Assembly: GCF_900105515.1 (NCBI RefSeq)
Contig: NZ_FNSY01000001.1
Span: 5,010,001 to 5,074,000 of the forward strand
Reading direction: 5' to 3'
From: Streptomyces sp. 2131.1
GTDB taxonomy: Bacteria; Actinomycetota; Actinomycetes; Streptomycetales; Streptomycetaceae
Length of the DNA: 64,000 bases
Made by a program: the position numbers and the translations under genes. Position 1 is the first letter of the stretch. Each line of letters starts with the position of its first letter. Under the pieces are notes generated by a model. The model made no database searches and was not told the origin of the DNA. It worked only from the letters and a program-made list of their open reading frames with translations. This document shows, one piece after another, positions 6,819-15,183 of this stretch.

Positions 6819-8861
6819 GTGGCGAACGCGGAGCACGGTGGGAGCGGAAGCGCGACGACGGGAACGAGGACGGGAGCGGCACGGGCGGTGCTCTGGCTGG
6901 TCGTAGCCGCGCTGGCCGTCCGGCAGATGGCGGTGGTGCTGCGGCAGCCGCCGGGCGAACGGCTCACCGATCTGGAGACCTGGATCGGCGAGAACGGCGT
7001 GCTCCACGTGAACGGCTCGCTGTACGACACCGACCGCTTCACCGGCACCCCCTTCGCCGGGCTCGTACTCAAGCCGCTCACCCGTACCGCCGAACAGAGC
7101 CTCGGCGTCGCCTGGACCTTCGGCTCGCTCCTGCTCGTCGCCGCCCTCGGGGTGGTCGCGGCCCGCGCCCTGCCCGGCCCGGTCGGCCGGCGCACCGCCC
7201 TGCTCGCCGCGCCCGTCGCGATCAGCCTGCTGATGCTGTCGCTGCCGGTGCGCAACGCGTTCCACCTCGGCCAGGTCAGCATCCTGCCCGTCCTCCTGGT
7301 CCTCGTCGGCCTCTTCGCCGTCCGGGGGGAACGCAAGGCCGGGGTTCTCATCGGGGTGGCCGCGGCCCTCCAGCCGACCGTGCTGCTCTTCGCCCTCCTG
7401 CTGTGGCTCACCGGCAGACGCCGCTGCGCGCTCGCCGCCGCCGCCGCGTTCGCCGCGAGCACCGCCCTGGCGTGGGCCGCGATGCCGCACGACTCGTGGA
7501 CCTACTGGGTGCACCACGTCGCCGGGGCCGGCCTCGGCGACCAGGCGGACAGCCTCGCCAACCAGTCGCTGCACGGCGCGCTGCTGCGCCTCGGCCTCGC
7601 CGGGCCGCTGGAGATCGCGCTGTTCCTCGCGCTGGCCGCCGCCGTCTGCGTGATCGGCCTGCGCCGCGCCGTGCGCTACGCCCGCGACGGACAGCTGCTG
7701 CTCGCCGTGTCCGTGACCGGCTGCGTCGCCGTCGCCGTGTCGCCGACCGCCTGGCAGCACCAGTTGCTGTGGGTGCTGCTGGCCGTGGTCGGCAGGGTGG
7801 GCCGGAGCGCCTCGGACCGGCTGGTGTGGCCGCTCCTCGTGGTGCTGGTCACCACCCTGCCGGGCACGGTGCTGCTGCCGAACATCGGCGCGGTGTTCCC
7901 GGTACGCGACAACGTGATGCTGATCGCCGCGCTCGGGGCCGCCTGCGCCGCCCCGTTCCTGCCGCGGACCTCGCCGTACTGGCAGCGGCCCATGCCCACC
8001 GCGTACGCGCGGCCCGTGCCGGCCCGCTGGAGCCGGGTGCCGCTGCTGCCGTTCTGGCGGCGGGTGCTCAACCGGCCCAACCTGCTCCTCGAACTCCTGC
8101 TGATCCGGGTCGTCTACTCCGCGTACGCCCACGTCAGACTGGCCGCCACCGCCGGGCGGGCCACCGCCGAACGGCACGGGCGGCAGGTCCACTCGGCCGA
8201 ACAGTGGCTGCACATCGACGTCGAGCACCGGATCAACCACGCGGTCGCGGGTGTCGGCCGGCTGCGGGACTTCTTCGACTACTACTACTCGACGTTCCAC
8301 TTCGTCGTCCCGCTGGCGATCCTCGCCGTGCTGTACGTACGCCGCCCCGCCGACTACCGCTGGGCGCGCTCCACCCTCGGCTTCGCCACGCTCCTGGCCC
8401 TCGTCGGCTTCTGGCTCTACCCGCTGGCCCCGCCGCGGCTGATGCCCGGGCTCGGCTTCATCGACACCGTGCACGGGGTGCAGGACTTCACCGAGCCGGA
8501 CTACGGGGCGCTGACGGCGGTCACCAACCAGTACGCGGCGATGCCCTCGCTGCACTTCGGCTGGTCCCTGTGGTGCGGGGTGGTCATCGTGCTGCTCGCC
8601 CCGAAGGCGTGGATGAAGGCGCTCGGGGTGCTGCATCCGCTGCTCACGGTCTCCGCGATCGTCGCGACGGCCAACCACTGGGTACTGGACGCGGCGGGCG
8701 GCGCTGCGGTCGTCGCGCTCGGCTTCCTCATCGCGTACGCGCTCGCCGGACCGCGCCGGCTGCGGGTGCCGCCCGAGGCACCGGAGGGCAGGACCGCCCG
8801 GGTGCCCGCTCCCGCCGCCGCCCCGGAGGCGGACAGCGAGACGGTGGCCGGCAAGCCCTAG
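6819..8861 (+). CDS. Bifunctional GT87-like glycosyltransferase / PAP2-type transferase
   Basis: The product has ~680 aa in two membrane parts. The N-terminal ~380 residues form a multi-span GT87-like (DUF2029) polyprenyl-phosphate-dependent mannosyltransferase region with the early acidic motif TDLETWI. The C-terminal ~300 residues are a PAP2/inositolphosphotransferase domain with AMPSLHFGWSLW (PSxH motif) and ATANHWVLDAAGG (HxxxD). The Arg of the usual SRxxxxxH motif is not evident. The chosen GTG at 6819 has GGGAGGG 10 nt upstream. An in-frame ATG at 6747 would add 24 residues but lacks a good ribosome binding site. It probably acts on lipid-linked sugars or phosphoinositol lipids in the membrane. 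Confidence 0.82.
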   Translation: MANAEHGGSGSATTGTRTGAARAVLWLVVAALAVRQMAVVLRQPPGERLTDLETWIGENGVLHVNGSLYDTDRFTGTPFAGLVLKPLTRTAEQSLGVAWTFGSLLLVAALGVVAARALPGPVGRRTALLAAPVAISLLMLSLPVRNAFHLGQVSILPVLLVLVGLFAVRGERKAGVLIGVAAALQPTVLLFALLLWLTGRRRCALAAAAAFAASTALAWAAMPHDSWTYWVHHVAGAGLGDQADSLANQSLHGALLRLGLAGPLEIALFLALAAAVCVIGLRRAVRYARDGQLLLAVSVTGCVAVAVSPTAWQHQLLWVLLAVVGRVGRSASDRLVWPLLVVLVTTLPGTVLLPNIGAVFPVRDNVMLIAALGAACAAPFLPRTSPYWQRPMPTAYARPVPARWSRVPLLPFWRRVLNRPNLLLELLLIRVVYSAYAHVRLAATAGRATAERHGRQVHSAEQWLHIDVEHRINHAVAGVGRLRDFFDYYYSTFHFVVPLAILAVLYVRRPADYRWARSTLGFATLLALVGFWLYPLAPPRLMPGLGFIDTVHGVQDFTEPDYGALTAVTNQYAAMPSLHFGWSLWCGVVIVLLAPKAWMKALGVLHPLLTVSAIVATANHWVLDAAGGAAVVALGFLIAYALAGPRRLRVPPEAPEGRTARVPAPAAAPEADSETVAGKP

Positions 8862-8867
8862 GCGTAC

Positions 8868-8915
8868 GCCGAAGGGGTGCGCAGATACGTGAAAGCGCCC
8901 CCGCACCCCTTCGGC
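8868..8915. terminator. Bidirectional hairpin terminator
   Basis: A perfect 14-bp stem (GCCGAAGGGGTGCG at 8868-8881 with its complement at 8902-8915) encloses a 20-nt loop. It lies between the convergent GT87-PAP2 and AEC-carrier genes. There is no strong U-tract, as is usual for Streptomyces terminators. Confidence 0.75.
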
Positions 8916-8974
8916 CGGTGGATCGTCGCCCGTCCAGCATCCGTCCGCCCCCGGCGCCCCGCCACTCGAACGGC

Positions 8975-9955
8975 TCAGGGCCCCAGCGCCCACGTCGCCA
9001 CGGAAAGCGTGACCATCGACACCAGGGTCGAGGCCACGATGGCGTTCCGGGCGAGACCGGTGTCCAGGCCGTACTCGCGGGCGTAGATGAACGAGTTCTG
9101 CGCCGTCGGCAGCGCCGCGCACAGCACCACCGCGAGGAGCTGGTGGGCCGGGAGGTGCAGCAACGGGCCCGCGACGAGCAGCGCGGCCAGCGGCTGCCCC
9201 AGCGTCTTCACGGCGACCACGACCGCGGTCTCCGCCCGGTCCCCGCGCGTCCGGCCCCCGCCGCCCGAACCCCGGTGCAGCGACAGGCCGAGCGTGATCA
9301 GGGCCGTGGGCACCGCCGCCGCGCCCAGCACGTCGCACGGGTGCGTCAGGGCGGCCGGCAGCCGCAGCCCGGTCGCGGAGACCACCACACCGAGCAGCGA
9401 GGCCAGGATGATCGGGTTGCGCACGGGCATGGTCAGCATCCGCCGGAACCCGCCGCCGGGGCGCCGCCCGTCCTCCCCGCGCGTCCCGGAGTCGAGCAGG
9501 GTCAGGATCACCGGTGACAGCACGAGCACCTGGAACAGGATGACCTGCGCGACGAACGACGCGTCACCGAGCACCTGGACCGCCACCGGGATACCGAGGT
9601 TGGCGGAGTTCACATGGCCCGAGGACATGGCACCGATCGCCGCGTCCGCCCGCCCCCGGCCGAACACCCGCCGCACCAGCACGAACCCGGACCCGGCGGC
9701 GACGGCCGTGCTCGCCGCGAACGCGAGCATCGACGGATGGCCGAAGACGTCCGGACTCGCCCCCGACACCATGGTGAACAGGGCGGCCGGCATGGCGACA
9801 TGGAAGACGAACCGGCCGAGCACCGCCTCCGCCTGCTCCCCGAGGAGCCCGCCGCACCCGACCGCGTAACCGATGCCGGTCAGCACCCAGATGGGGGCGA
9901 AGGCGGAGAGCAGGGCATGCATGCCCGCCATGATCCCCGTACGCCTGTCCGGCAT
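8975..9955 (-). CDS. AEC-family (auxin efflux carrier-like) transporter
   Basis: The product has 326 aa. Two repeats of about five hydrophobic helices match the AEC/malonate-carrier layout. The conserved central region SSGHVNSANLGIPVAVQVLGD carries the N-x-x-x-LG-I-P-type signature. A late LPTAQNSFIYAREYG motif also fits. It probably moves small organic anions; bacterial AEC members include malonate and malate carriers. Starts at 9955, 9931 and 9922 are all in frame and none has a strong ribosome binding site, so the exact N-terminus is open. It is transcribed alone. Confidence 0.82.
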   Translation of the reverse strand: MPDRRTGIMAGMHALLSAFAPIWVLTGIGYAVGCGGLLGEQAEAVLGRFVFHVAMPAALFTMVSGASPDVFGHPSMLAFAASTAVAAGSGFVLVRRVFGRGRADAAIGAMSSGHVNSANLGIPVAVQVLGDASFVAQVILFQVLVLSPVILTLLDSGTRGEDGRRPGGGFRRMLTMPVRNPIILASLLGVVVSATGLRLPAALTHPCDVLGAAAVPTALITLGLSLHRGSGGGGRTRGDRAETAVVVAVKTLGQPLAALLVAGPLLHLPAHQLLAVVLCAALPTAQNSFIYAREYGLDTGLARNAIVASTLVSMVTLSVATWALGP

Positions 9956-9996
9956 GCGGACGGGGGTACGGATGCGCGTACCGCTGCCCGGACATG

Positions 9997-10031
9997 CCGA
10001 TGCCCCGGCCGCGGGGCGGTCGGGGCATCGG
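9997..10031 (-). terminator. Hairpin terminator after the SLT-type gene
   Basis: An 11-bp perfect stem (CCGATGCCCCG at 9997-10007 with CGGGGCATCGG at 10021-10031) lies 26 bp beyond the stop of the minus-strand SLT-type gene. The loop is GC-rich. The position fits termination of that gene. Confidence 0.7.
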
Positions 10032-10056
10032 GACTACTGGTTCGAACCGGGCCGGC

Positions 10057-10494
10057 TCAGTACCAGTTGTGGGCCTGCCAGAAGGACCAGGCGCCACAGG
10101 GGCTGCCGTAGCGGGAGTTCATGTAGTCCATGCCCCACTTGATCTGCGTGCCGGGGTTGGTCTTCCAGTCGGAACCGGCGGACGCCATCTTCGAACCGGG
10201 CAGGGCCTGGACCAGGCCGTAGGCGCCGGAGGAGGCGTTGGTGGCGGACGGGTTCCAGCCGCTCTCGTGGCTGACGATGTTGCTGAAGCACTGGAACTGC
10301 GCGTCGTCACCGATCATCTGCTTCGCCGTGTCCTGGGCACTGCCTGCGGACGTCGGTGCTGCGGACGGGGCCGCCATGGCCGGGGAGACGCCCAGACCGA
10401 TGCCGGTGGCTCCGAGAAGCACGGTGGCGCCGGCGACGGCGGCCTTGCGACGGGCGGTGCGGGGCTTGGAGATGAGGTTGCGGGCGAACGACAC
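10057..10494 (-). CDS. Secreted SLT-like (lytic transglycosylase) protein
   Basis: The product has 145 aa and starts at GTG. A signal peptide runs to about AMA-AP near residue 41. The mature domain has the lysozyme-like SLT fold signature: CFSNIVSHESGWNPSATN (catalytic Glu in HESGW), then SGAYGLVQALPGSKM and a closing GAWSFWQAHNWY. This matches the small secreted cell-wall hydrolases of Streptomyces involved in germination and growth. It probably cleaves glycan strands of peptidoglycan. AGG lies upstream of the GTG. A promoter (TTGCCA-17-TAAGAC) predicts a 5' leader of about 110 nt. Confidence 0.85.
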   Translation of the reverse strand: MSFARNLISKPRTARRKAAVAGATVLLGATGIGLGVSPAMAAPSAAPTSAGSAQDTAKQMIGDDAQFQCFSNIVSHESGWNPSATNASSGAYGLVQALPGSKMASAGSDWKTNPGTQIKWGMDYMNSRYGSPCGAWSFWQAHNWY

Positions 10495-10611
10495 AGGGAA
10501 CCTAACGGTCGGGAACGGGGGAGTCGCGGGCTCGGTCCGAATCCTGCGTGGACCGGCGCTCGTTGACCGCGATCCCGGTGAGGACCCTGCGGTGCTCGGC
10601 GACGGGATCCA

Positions 10612-10640
10612 GTCTTAGCGGCGCCGTTCGGCCGTGGCAA
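10612..10640 (-). promoter_or_regulatory. Vegetative-type promoter and 5' leader of the SLT-type gene
   Basis: On the minus strand TTGCCA (10635-10640) and TAAGAC (10612-10617) are separated by 17 bp, close to the HrdB-type consensus. Transcription would start near 10605 and leave a leader of about 110 nt before the GTG at 10494. The leader contains one small hairpin (10533-10538 with 10550-10555). I looked for the c-di-AMP riboswitch found before several Streptomyces wall hydrolases and did not see its conserved core. The rest of 10641-10797 holds nothing I recognise. Confidence 0.55.
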
Positions 10641-10797
10641 CGACCCCTGTTACGACCCCGCCTCGCGCCCCGGGCCGAACGTCCCGAACCGGCCCAAACC
10701 GCTTCATTGCAGGTCGTGGCGGGTGCGGCTGGGGCCTGCGGGCCGCCCGCGCGGCTCCTAACACGCTTCGTACGGGACCAAGGTCCTGTGGGTGCCC

Positions 10798-11622
10798 TCA
10801 CTCGCCACGGGCGTCGAATGTGACCTGGGCCTCGAAGGAAGCGCGCCGCGTCGCCCTCCGCAGCGCCTTCAGCAGCGGCGCCCCGACCGTCAGCGTGAGG
10901 ACCACCGTGAGCACGGCCCGGCCCAGGTCCCAGCCGAGCGACGTCGTCGCGCAGTACGCGAGGAAGCGGACCAGGTTGTCGCCCAGCGGGTCGCCCGGCC
11001 GGAACGAGATGCCCGAGGCGAGGCCCGGCACGATCGTCCACCCGTACAGGTTCATGATCGTCCCGTACGCGAACGACGCGACCGCCCCGTACGCCGCCAG
11101 CATCAGCAGCTCGCCGCGCCCGCGCAGCCGGTCCGGGCCCGGCAGCAGGCCCGCGCCCATCGCGAACCAGCTCATCGACAGCATCTGGAACGGCATCCAC
11201 GGCCCCACCCCGCCGGTCAGCAGCGCGGAGGCGAACATCGTCACGGACCCCAGCACGAAGCCGAACCCCGGCCCCAGCACCCGCCCGCTCAGCACCATCA
11301 GGAAGAACATCGGCTCCAGGCCCGCCGTGCCCGCCCCCAGCGGGCGCAGCGCCGCCCCGACCGCGGCCAGCACCCCCAGCATCGCGACCGCCTTCGCGTC
11401 GAGCCCGGCGTCCGCGATCATCGCGACCACCACCCCGACGAGCAGCGGCAGCAGCGCGGCGAACAGCCACGGCGCGTCCTGCGCGTGCGCGAGCCCCGAA
11501 TCCCGGTCCGCGAGCAGCGGCCACCCGAAGGCGGCGATCCCGATGGCGCTGATCAGCACCAGCGCCACGATCGCCCGGGGGCCGAGCCGGACCGGGCGGC
11601 CGCGCCTCCGCACGCCGTTCAC
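10798..11622 (-). CDS. ECF transporter S component, probable cobalamin specificity
   Basis: The product has 274 aa with about six hydrophobic helices. It contains the S-component-like motif GFGFVLGSVTMFASALLTGGVGPWMPFQM in its middle. S components bind the vitamin and confer specificity on energy-coupling-factor importers. The GTG at 11622 overlaps the stop of the ATPase gene by 4 bp (GTGA), so it is translationally coupled as the last gene of the operon. The substrate is inferred from the cobalamin riboswitch at the head of the operon and not from the protein itself. Confidence 0.82.
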   Translation of the reverse strand: MNGVRRRGRPVRLGPRAIVALVLISAIGIAAFGWPLLADRDSGLAHAQDAPWLFAALLPLLVGVVVAMIADAGLDAKAVAMLGVLAAVGAALRPLGAGTAGLEPMFFLMVLSGRVLGPGFGFVLGSVTMFASALLTGGVGPWMPFQMLSMSWFAMGAGLLPGPDRLRGRGELLMLAAYGAVASFAYGTIMNLYGWTIVPGLASGISFRPGDPLGDNLVRFLAYCATTSLGWDLGRAVLTVVLTLTVGAPLLKALRRATRRASFEAQVTFDARGE

Positions 11623-13352
11623 GCGCCACCCTCCAGGGCCGCGCGCACCTGGGAGACGGTGAGCCACTCCTGCGGGGCGAGGATCTTGGCGGTCTGCGGG
11701 GAGAACGCGGGCGAGGACACCACGACCTCGGCGGTCGGCCCGTCCGCGACGACCTCCCCGTCGGCGAGGATCACCACCCGGTGCGCCAGCTCGGCGGCCA
11801 GCTCCACGTCATGGGTGGCCAGCACGATGGCGTGGCCCTCGGCGGCCAGTGCGCGCAGCACCCCGACCAGCCGGGCCTTCGCCGCGTAGTCGAGGCCCCG
11901 GGTCGGCTCGTCGAGCAGGAGCAGCGGCGGCGGGGCGGTGAGCACGAGGGCCAGGGCCAGCGCGAGGCGCTGCCCCTCGGACAGGTCGCGGGGGTGGGTG
12001 TCGTCCGCCACCCCCGGCAGGAGTTCGGAGACGAGTGCCCGGCAGCTGCCCGGCTCCGCCCCGGCGTCGGCGTCGGCCGCCGCGCACTCGGCGGCGACCG
12101 TGTCCGCGTACAGCAGGTCGCGCGGCTCCTGCGGTACGAGGCCGACGCGGCGCACCATCTCGCGCGGCGGGGTGCGGTGCGGGGCCAGGCCGCCGGTCAG
12201 GACGGTGCCGGAGGTGGGCTCGACCATGCCGACGAGCGCGCCGAGCAGCGTGGACTTGCCCGCGCCGTTGCGCCCCATCAGGGCCACGGTCTCGCCGGCC
12301 CGGACGGTGAGCGTCACCCGGCGCAGCGCCTCGACCCGGCCGCGCCGTACGCCGAGCCGCTCTGCCTGGGCGGCGGGGGTGCCGCCGGGGCCGCCGGTGG
12401 CGGGGTCCGGGGCGGGGGCCTCGTGCGGGGCGCGCCGGAACAGCCGGGCGAGGGCGCTGCGGCTCGGGGCGGTACGCGGGGGGAGTGGGTCTGCCGGGGC
12501 GCCCGGCGCGTCCGGGGCCGGGTGCCCGGGCGCCACGTCCGCCAGCCGGTCGCGCAGACCGCCGGCCCGCCGCCGCGCGTCCCGGACCGAGAGCGGCAGC
12601 GGCTCCCAGTCCGCGAGGCGGCCGAGCGCGACGACCGGCGGGTGCACCGGGGACACCGCCATGATGTCGGCGGGCGCGCCCATGACCGGAGGGGCGCCCG
12701 GCGAGGGCAGCAGGACGACCCGGTCCGCGTACTGCACCACGCGCTCCAGCCGGTGCTCCGCCATCAGGACCGTCGTGCCCAGGTCGTGGACGAGCCGCTG
12801 GAGGACCGCGAGGACCTCCTCGGCCGCCGCCGGGTCGAGCGCGGACGTCGGCTCGTCGAGGACCAGGACCCGGGGGTGCGGGGTGAGGACCGAGCCGATC
12901 GCGACGCGCTGCTGCTGACCGCCGGACAGGGTGGCGATCGGGCGGTCGCGCAGCCCGGCCAGGCCCAGCAGGTCGAGGGTCTCCTCCACCCGCCGCCGCA
13001 TCACGTCGGGGGCCAGGCCCAGCGACTCCATGCCGTAGGCCAGCTCGTCCTCGACCGTGTCCGTCACGAAGTGCGCCAGGGGGTCCTGGCCCACAGTGCC
13101 GACCAGGTCCGCGAGCTCCCGGGGCTTGTGCGTACGGGTGTCACGGCCGTCCACGGTGACCCGCCCGGTCAGCGTGCCGCCCGTGAAGTGCGGGACCAGG
13201 CCCGAGACGGCACCGAGCAGCGTCGACTTGCCGACCCCGGAGGGGCCGACGAGCAGCACCAGCTCACCCTCCGGGACCGTCAGGTCGACCCCGGCCAGGG
13301 TGGGGCGCCCGGCACCCTCGTACCGCACCGAAACATCGTCGAACCGGATCAC
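11619..13352 (-). CDS. ECF transporter ATPase, two ABC domains fused
   Basis: The product has 577 aa and carries two complete ABC domains. Domain 1 has Walker A GPSGVGKST, signature LSGGQQQRVA and Walker B VLVLDEPTSALDP. Domain 2 has Walker A GRNGAGKST, signature LSEGQRLALA and Walker B LLLLDEPTRGLDY. A Pro/Ala-rich linker of ~100 residues joins them. In most ECF systems EcfA1 and EcfA2 are separate, so this is the fused form. The second signature reads LSEGQ rather than LSGGQ. The GTG at 13352 overlaps the EcfT stop by 4 bp. It powers the importer with EcfT and the S component. Confidence 0.9.
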   Translation of the reverse strand: MIRFDDVSVRYEGAGRPTLAGVDLTVPEGELVLLVGPSGVGKSTLLGAVSGLVPHFTGGTLTGRVTVDGRDTRTHKPRELADLVGTVGQDPLAHFVTDTVEDELAYGMESLGLAPDVMRRRVEETLDLLGLAGLRDRPIATLSGGQQQRVAIGSVLTPHPRVLVLDEPTSALDPAAAEEVLAVLQRLVHDLGTTVLMAEHRLERVVQYADRVVLLPSPGAPPVMGAPADIMAVSPVHPPVVALGRLADWEPLPLSVRDARRRAGGLRDRLADVAPGHPAPDAPGAPADPLPPRTAPSRSALARLFRRAPHEAPAPDPATGGPGGTPAAQAERLGVRRGRVEALRRVTLTVRAGETVALMGRNGAGKSTLLGALVGMVEPTSGTVLTGGLAPHRTPPREMVRRVGLVPQEPRDLLYADTVAAECAAADADAGAEPGSCRALVSELLPGVADDTHPRDLSEGQRLALALALVLTAPPPLLLLDEPTRGLDYAAKARLVGVLRALAAEGHAIVLATHDVELAAELAHRVVILADGEVVADGPTAEVVVSSPAFSPQTAKILAPQEWLTVSQVRAALEGGA

Positions 13353-14509
13353 ACCTGCTCCTCGAAGCCTGTGGGGGAGGGCGGGACGGGCGCGACCACC
13401 GCCGGAAGCAGCCCGAGCAGCACGGCGGCGGCCGGCCACAGCGGCAGCACGGGCGCGGTGAGCGGTACGACCCCGGGGTGCAGCGCCGCCGGGTCGGCGT
13501 TCCCGGCCCAGATCATCGCCGCCGCGACCGCCGCGCCGGACCCGGCGACCAGCCAGGCCCGCACGCCCCACCGGTCGGGCCGGTAGCGGGTCCGCACCGA
13601 ACGCGCCCCGCCGAGCCGCAGCCCCGCCATCGCCGCGAGGAGACCGGCGACGAGCAGCGGCACCCCGTAGCCGGCGCCCTCGGCGGCCAGCAGCCCGTAC
13701 GTACCGGCGCACACGCCGAGCAGGCCGCCGAGCGTGAGGGCGTTCGTGGTGTGCCGGACGACGGCCGGGACCCGCGCGGTGCGGCCGTAGCCGCGCGCGT
13801 CCATGGAGGCGGCCACGGCGACCGACCGTTCGAGGGCGCCCTCCAGGACCGGGAGCCCGATCTGGAGCACGGCCCGCACCCCGCCGGTGGGCCGGCCGCG
13901 CAGCCGGCGGGCGGTGCGCAGCCGCAGCACGTCGGCGACCATGTTCGGCGCGAACGTCATCGCGACGACGACGGCGACCCCGGCCTCGTAGAGCGCGCCG
14001 GGCAGCGACTTCAGCAGCCGGGCCGGGTTGGCGAGGGAGTTCGCCGCGCCGACGCAGATCAGCAGGGCCGCCAGCTTCGCCCCGTCGTACAGCGCGAACA
14101 GCATTTGCTCGGCGGTGACCCGGCCGCCGATCCGGACGCCCTTCGCCCAGTCGGGCAGCGGCACCTCGGGCAGCGTGAACAGGGTGTGCGTGCCGGGGAT
14201 CGGCGAGCCGAGGAAGACGGAGAACAGCAGCCGGACCGCGATCACGAACAGCCCGATCCGGATGAACATCCCGTACGACCTGGCCCACGGCGCGTCCGTG
14301 CGGCGCGCGGCCACCACGTAACCCGCGACCCCGACCAGCAGGCCGAGCAGCAGCGGGTTGGTGGTCCGGGACGCGGCGGTGGCCAGACCCAGCGCCCACA
14401 GCCACCACGCCCCGGCCGGCAGCGCGTTGCTACGGGTGGCGGCGGGGGCGCGCCAGGCGGGGAGCCGGTGTGTCGCGGTGTCCGCGCGGCCGGCCGTCGG
14501 GCCGGTCAT
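13349..14509 (-). CDS. ecfT: ECF transporter transmembrane component EcfT
   Basis: The product has 386 aa with several hydrophobic helices. The C-terminal half carries SMDARGYGRT, an A-R-G coupling motif of the kind that contacts the ATPases in EcfT (CbiQ) proteins. An upstream motif MTFAPNMVADVLRLRTARRLRG is also typical. The first ~35 residues are a soluble Arg/Ala-rich extension. Further hydrophobic helices after the coupling region make it longer than the usual ~260 aa. The ATG at 14509 overlaps the preceding stop by 4 bp (ATGA), and the stop overlaps the ATPase start (GTGA). Confidence 0.88.
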   Translation of the reverse strand: MTGPTAGRADTATHRLPAWRAPAATRSNALPAGAWWLWALGLATAASRTTNPLLLGLLVGVAGYVVAARRTDAPWARSYGMFIRIGLFVIAVRLLFSVFLGSPIPGTHTLFTLPEVPLPDWAKGVRIGGRVTAEQMLFALYDGAKLAALLICVGAANSLANPARLLKSLPGALYEAGVAVVVAMTFAPNMVADVLRLRTARRLRGRPTGGVRAVLQIGLPVLEGALERSVAVAASMDARGYGRTARVPAVVRHTTNALTLGGLLGVCAGTYGLLAAEGAGYGVPLLVAGLLAAMAGLRLGGARSVRTRYRPDRWGVRAWLVAGSGAAVAAAMIWAGNADPAALHPGVVPLTAPVLPLWPAAAVLLGLLPAVVAPVPPSPTGFEEQV

Positions 14510-15183
14510 CCGCGGCGGCGGCGGGCCTGCGCGACTGCGGCGATACCGAGGAGCAGCACGGCGCCGATCCCGACGAGGACCCCGGCGGACGGGCCGCCGC
14601 CGTCACCGTCGCCGTCGACCGAGGCGGCGGCGGAGGTCGAGGCGGGTGCCTTGCTGCCGCTGCCGCCGTCGCCGTGGCCGGAGACCTGCTCGCCGCAGCC
14701 CGTGGCCGGGTAGCCGGAGATCGCGCAGAGCATGGCGCTCGTGTCGTAGCGCAGCGGCTTCGCCACCGCGGCCAGGGCCTCCGCGCTGCTCGCGTCCTCC
14801 GGCACCCGCGCGCACGCGGTCCGCAGCGCGGGCGGGGTCTCCCCGTCCGGCGCGTCGGCCGCGGTGCCCGGGTCGATGACGAGGGCGACGCGCTTGCTGC
14901 CGTCCTTCGCCGGGGTGTCCGCGCAGATCTTCGCGAAGTCGGCGGCGCGGCGCGGCTTGGAGGCGTCCTGCGAGTCCGCGCTCACCGAGAAGCGGAAGCC
15001 CTGCACCGAGCCGTCGTCGGGCCGTACGAGCGAGGGCCCCTGGGTGGCGTACGACCAGCCGTTCGCCGAGCCCTCCCAGAACGACCAGTAGCGGTAGCCC
15101 GCCGCCTGCGCCGTGCCCGTGCCGAGCACGGCCAGGACGGCGCCCACGACCAGCAGCGCGGCTGCCCGTGCGGTGCGGCTCAC
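14506..15183 (-). CDS. Surface-anchored SCO2322-family-type protein of the B12 operon
   Basis: The product has 225 aa. It has a signal peptide (ALLVVGAVLAVLGTGTAQA), an exported domain of ~130 residues and a Ser/Ala/Gly/Asp-rich stalk. A C-terminal transmembrane helix (GVLVGIGAVLLLGIAAVA) ends in an Arg-rich tail. The exported domain begins YRYWSFWEGSANGWSYATQGP and continues PDDGSVQGFRFS; four Cys follow. The aromatic W-x-Y and DGS-V-x-G-x-R-F pattern recalls small beta domains of the DUF4430/transcobalamin C-terminal type, but that resemblance is only by eye. GTGA and ATGA overlaps lock it between the alpha/alpha protein and EcfT. It probably presents or hands on a ligand at the cell surface. 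Confidence 0.72.
   Translation of the reverse strand: MSRTARAAALLVVGAVLAVLGTGTAQAAGYRYWSFWEGSANGWSYATQGPSLVRPDDGSVQGFRFSVSADSQDASKPRRAADFAKICADTPAKDGSKRVALVIDPGTAADAPDGETPPALRTACARVPEDASSAEALAAVAKPLRYDTSAMLCAISGYPATGCGEQVSGHGDGGSGSKAPASTSAAASVDGDGDGGGPSAGVLVGIGAVLLLGIAAVAQARRRRG

Noticed and set aside
10495..10605. c-di-AMP (ydaO-type) riboswitch upstream of the SLT-type wall-hydrolase gene
   Set aside because: Expected from family knowledge, but I could not find the conserved core sequences; only a small hairpin and a vegetative promoter are visible.
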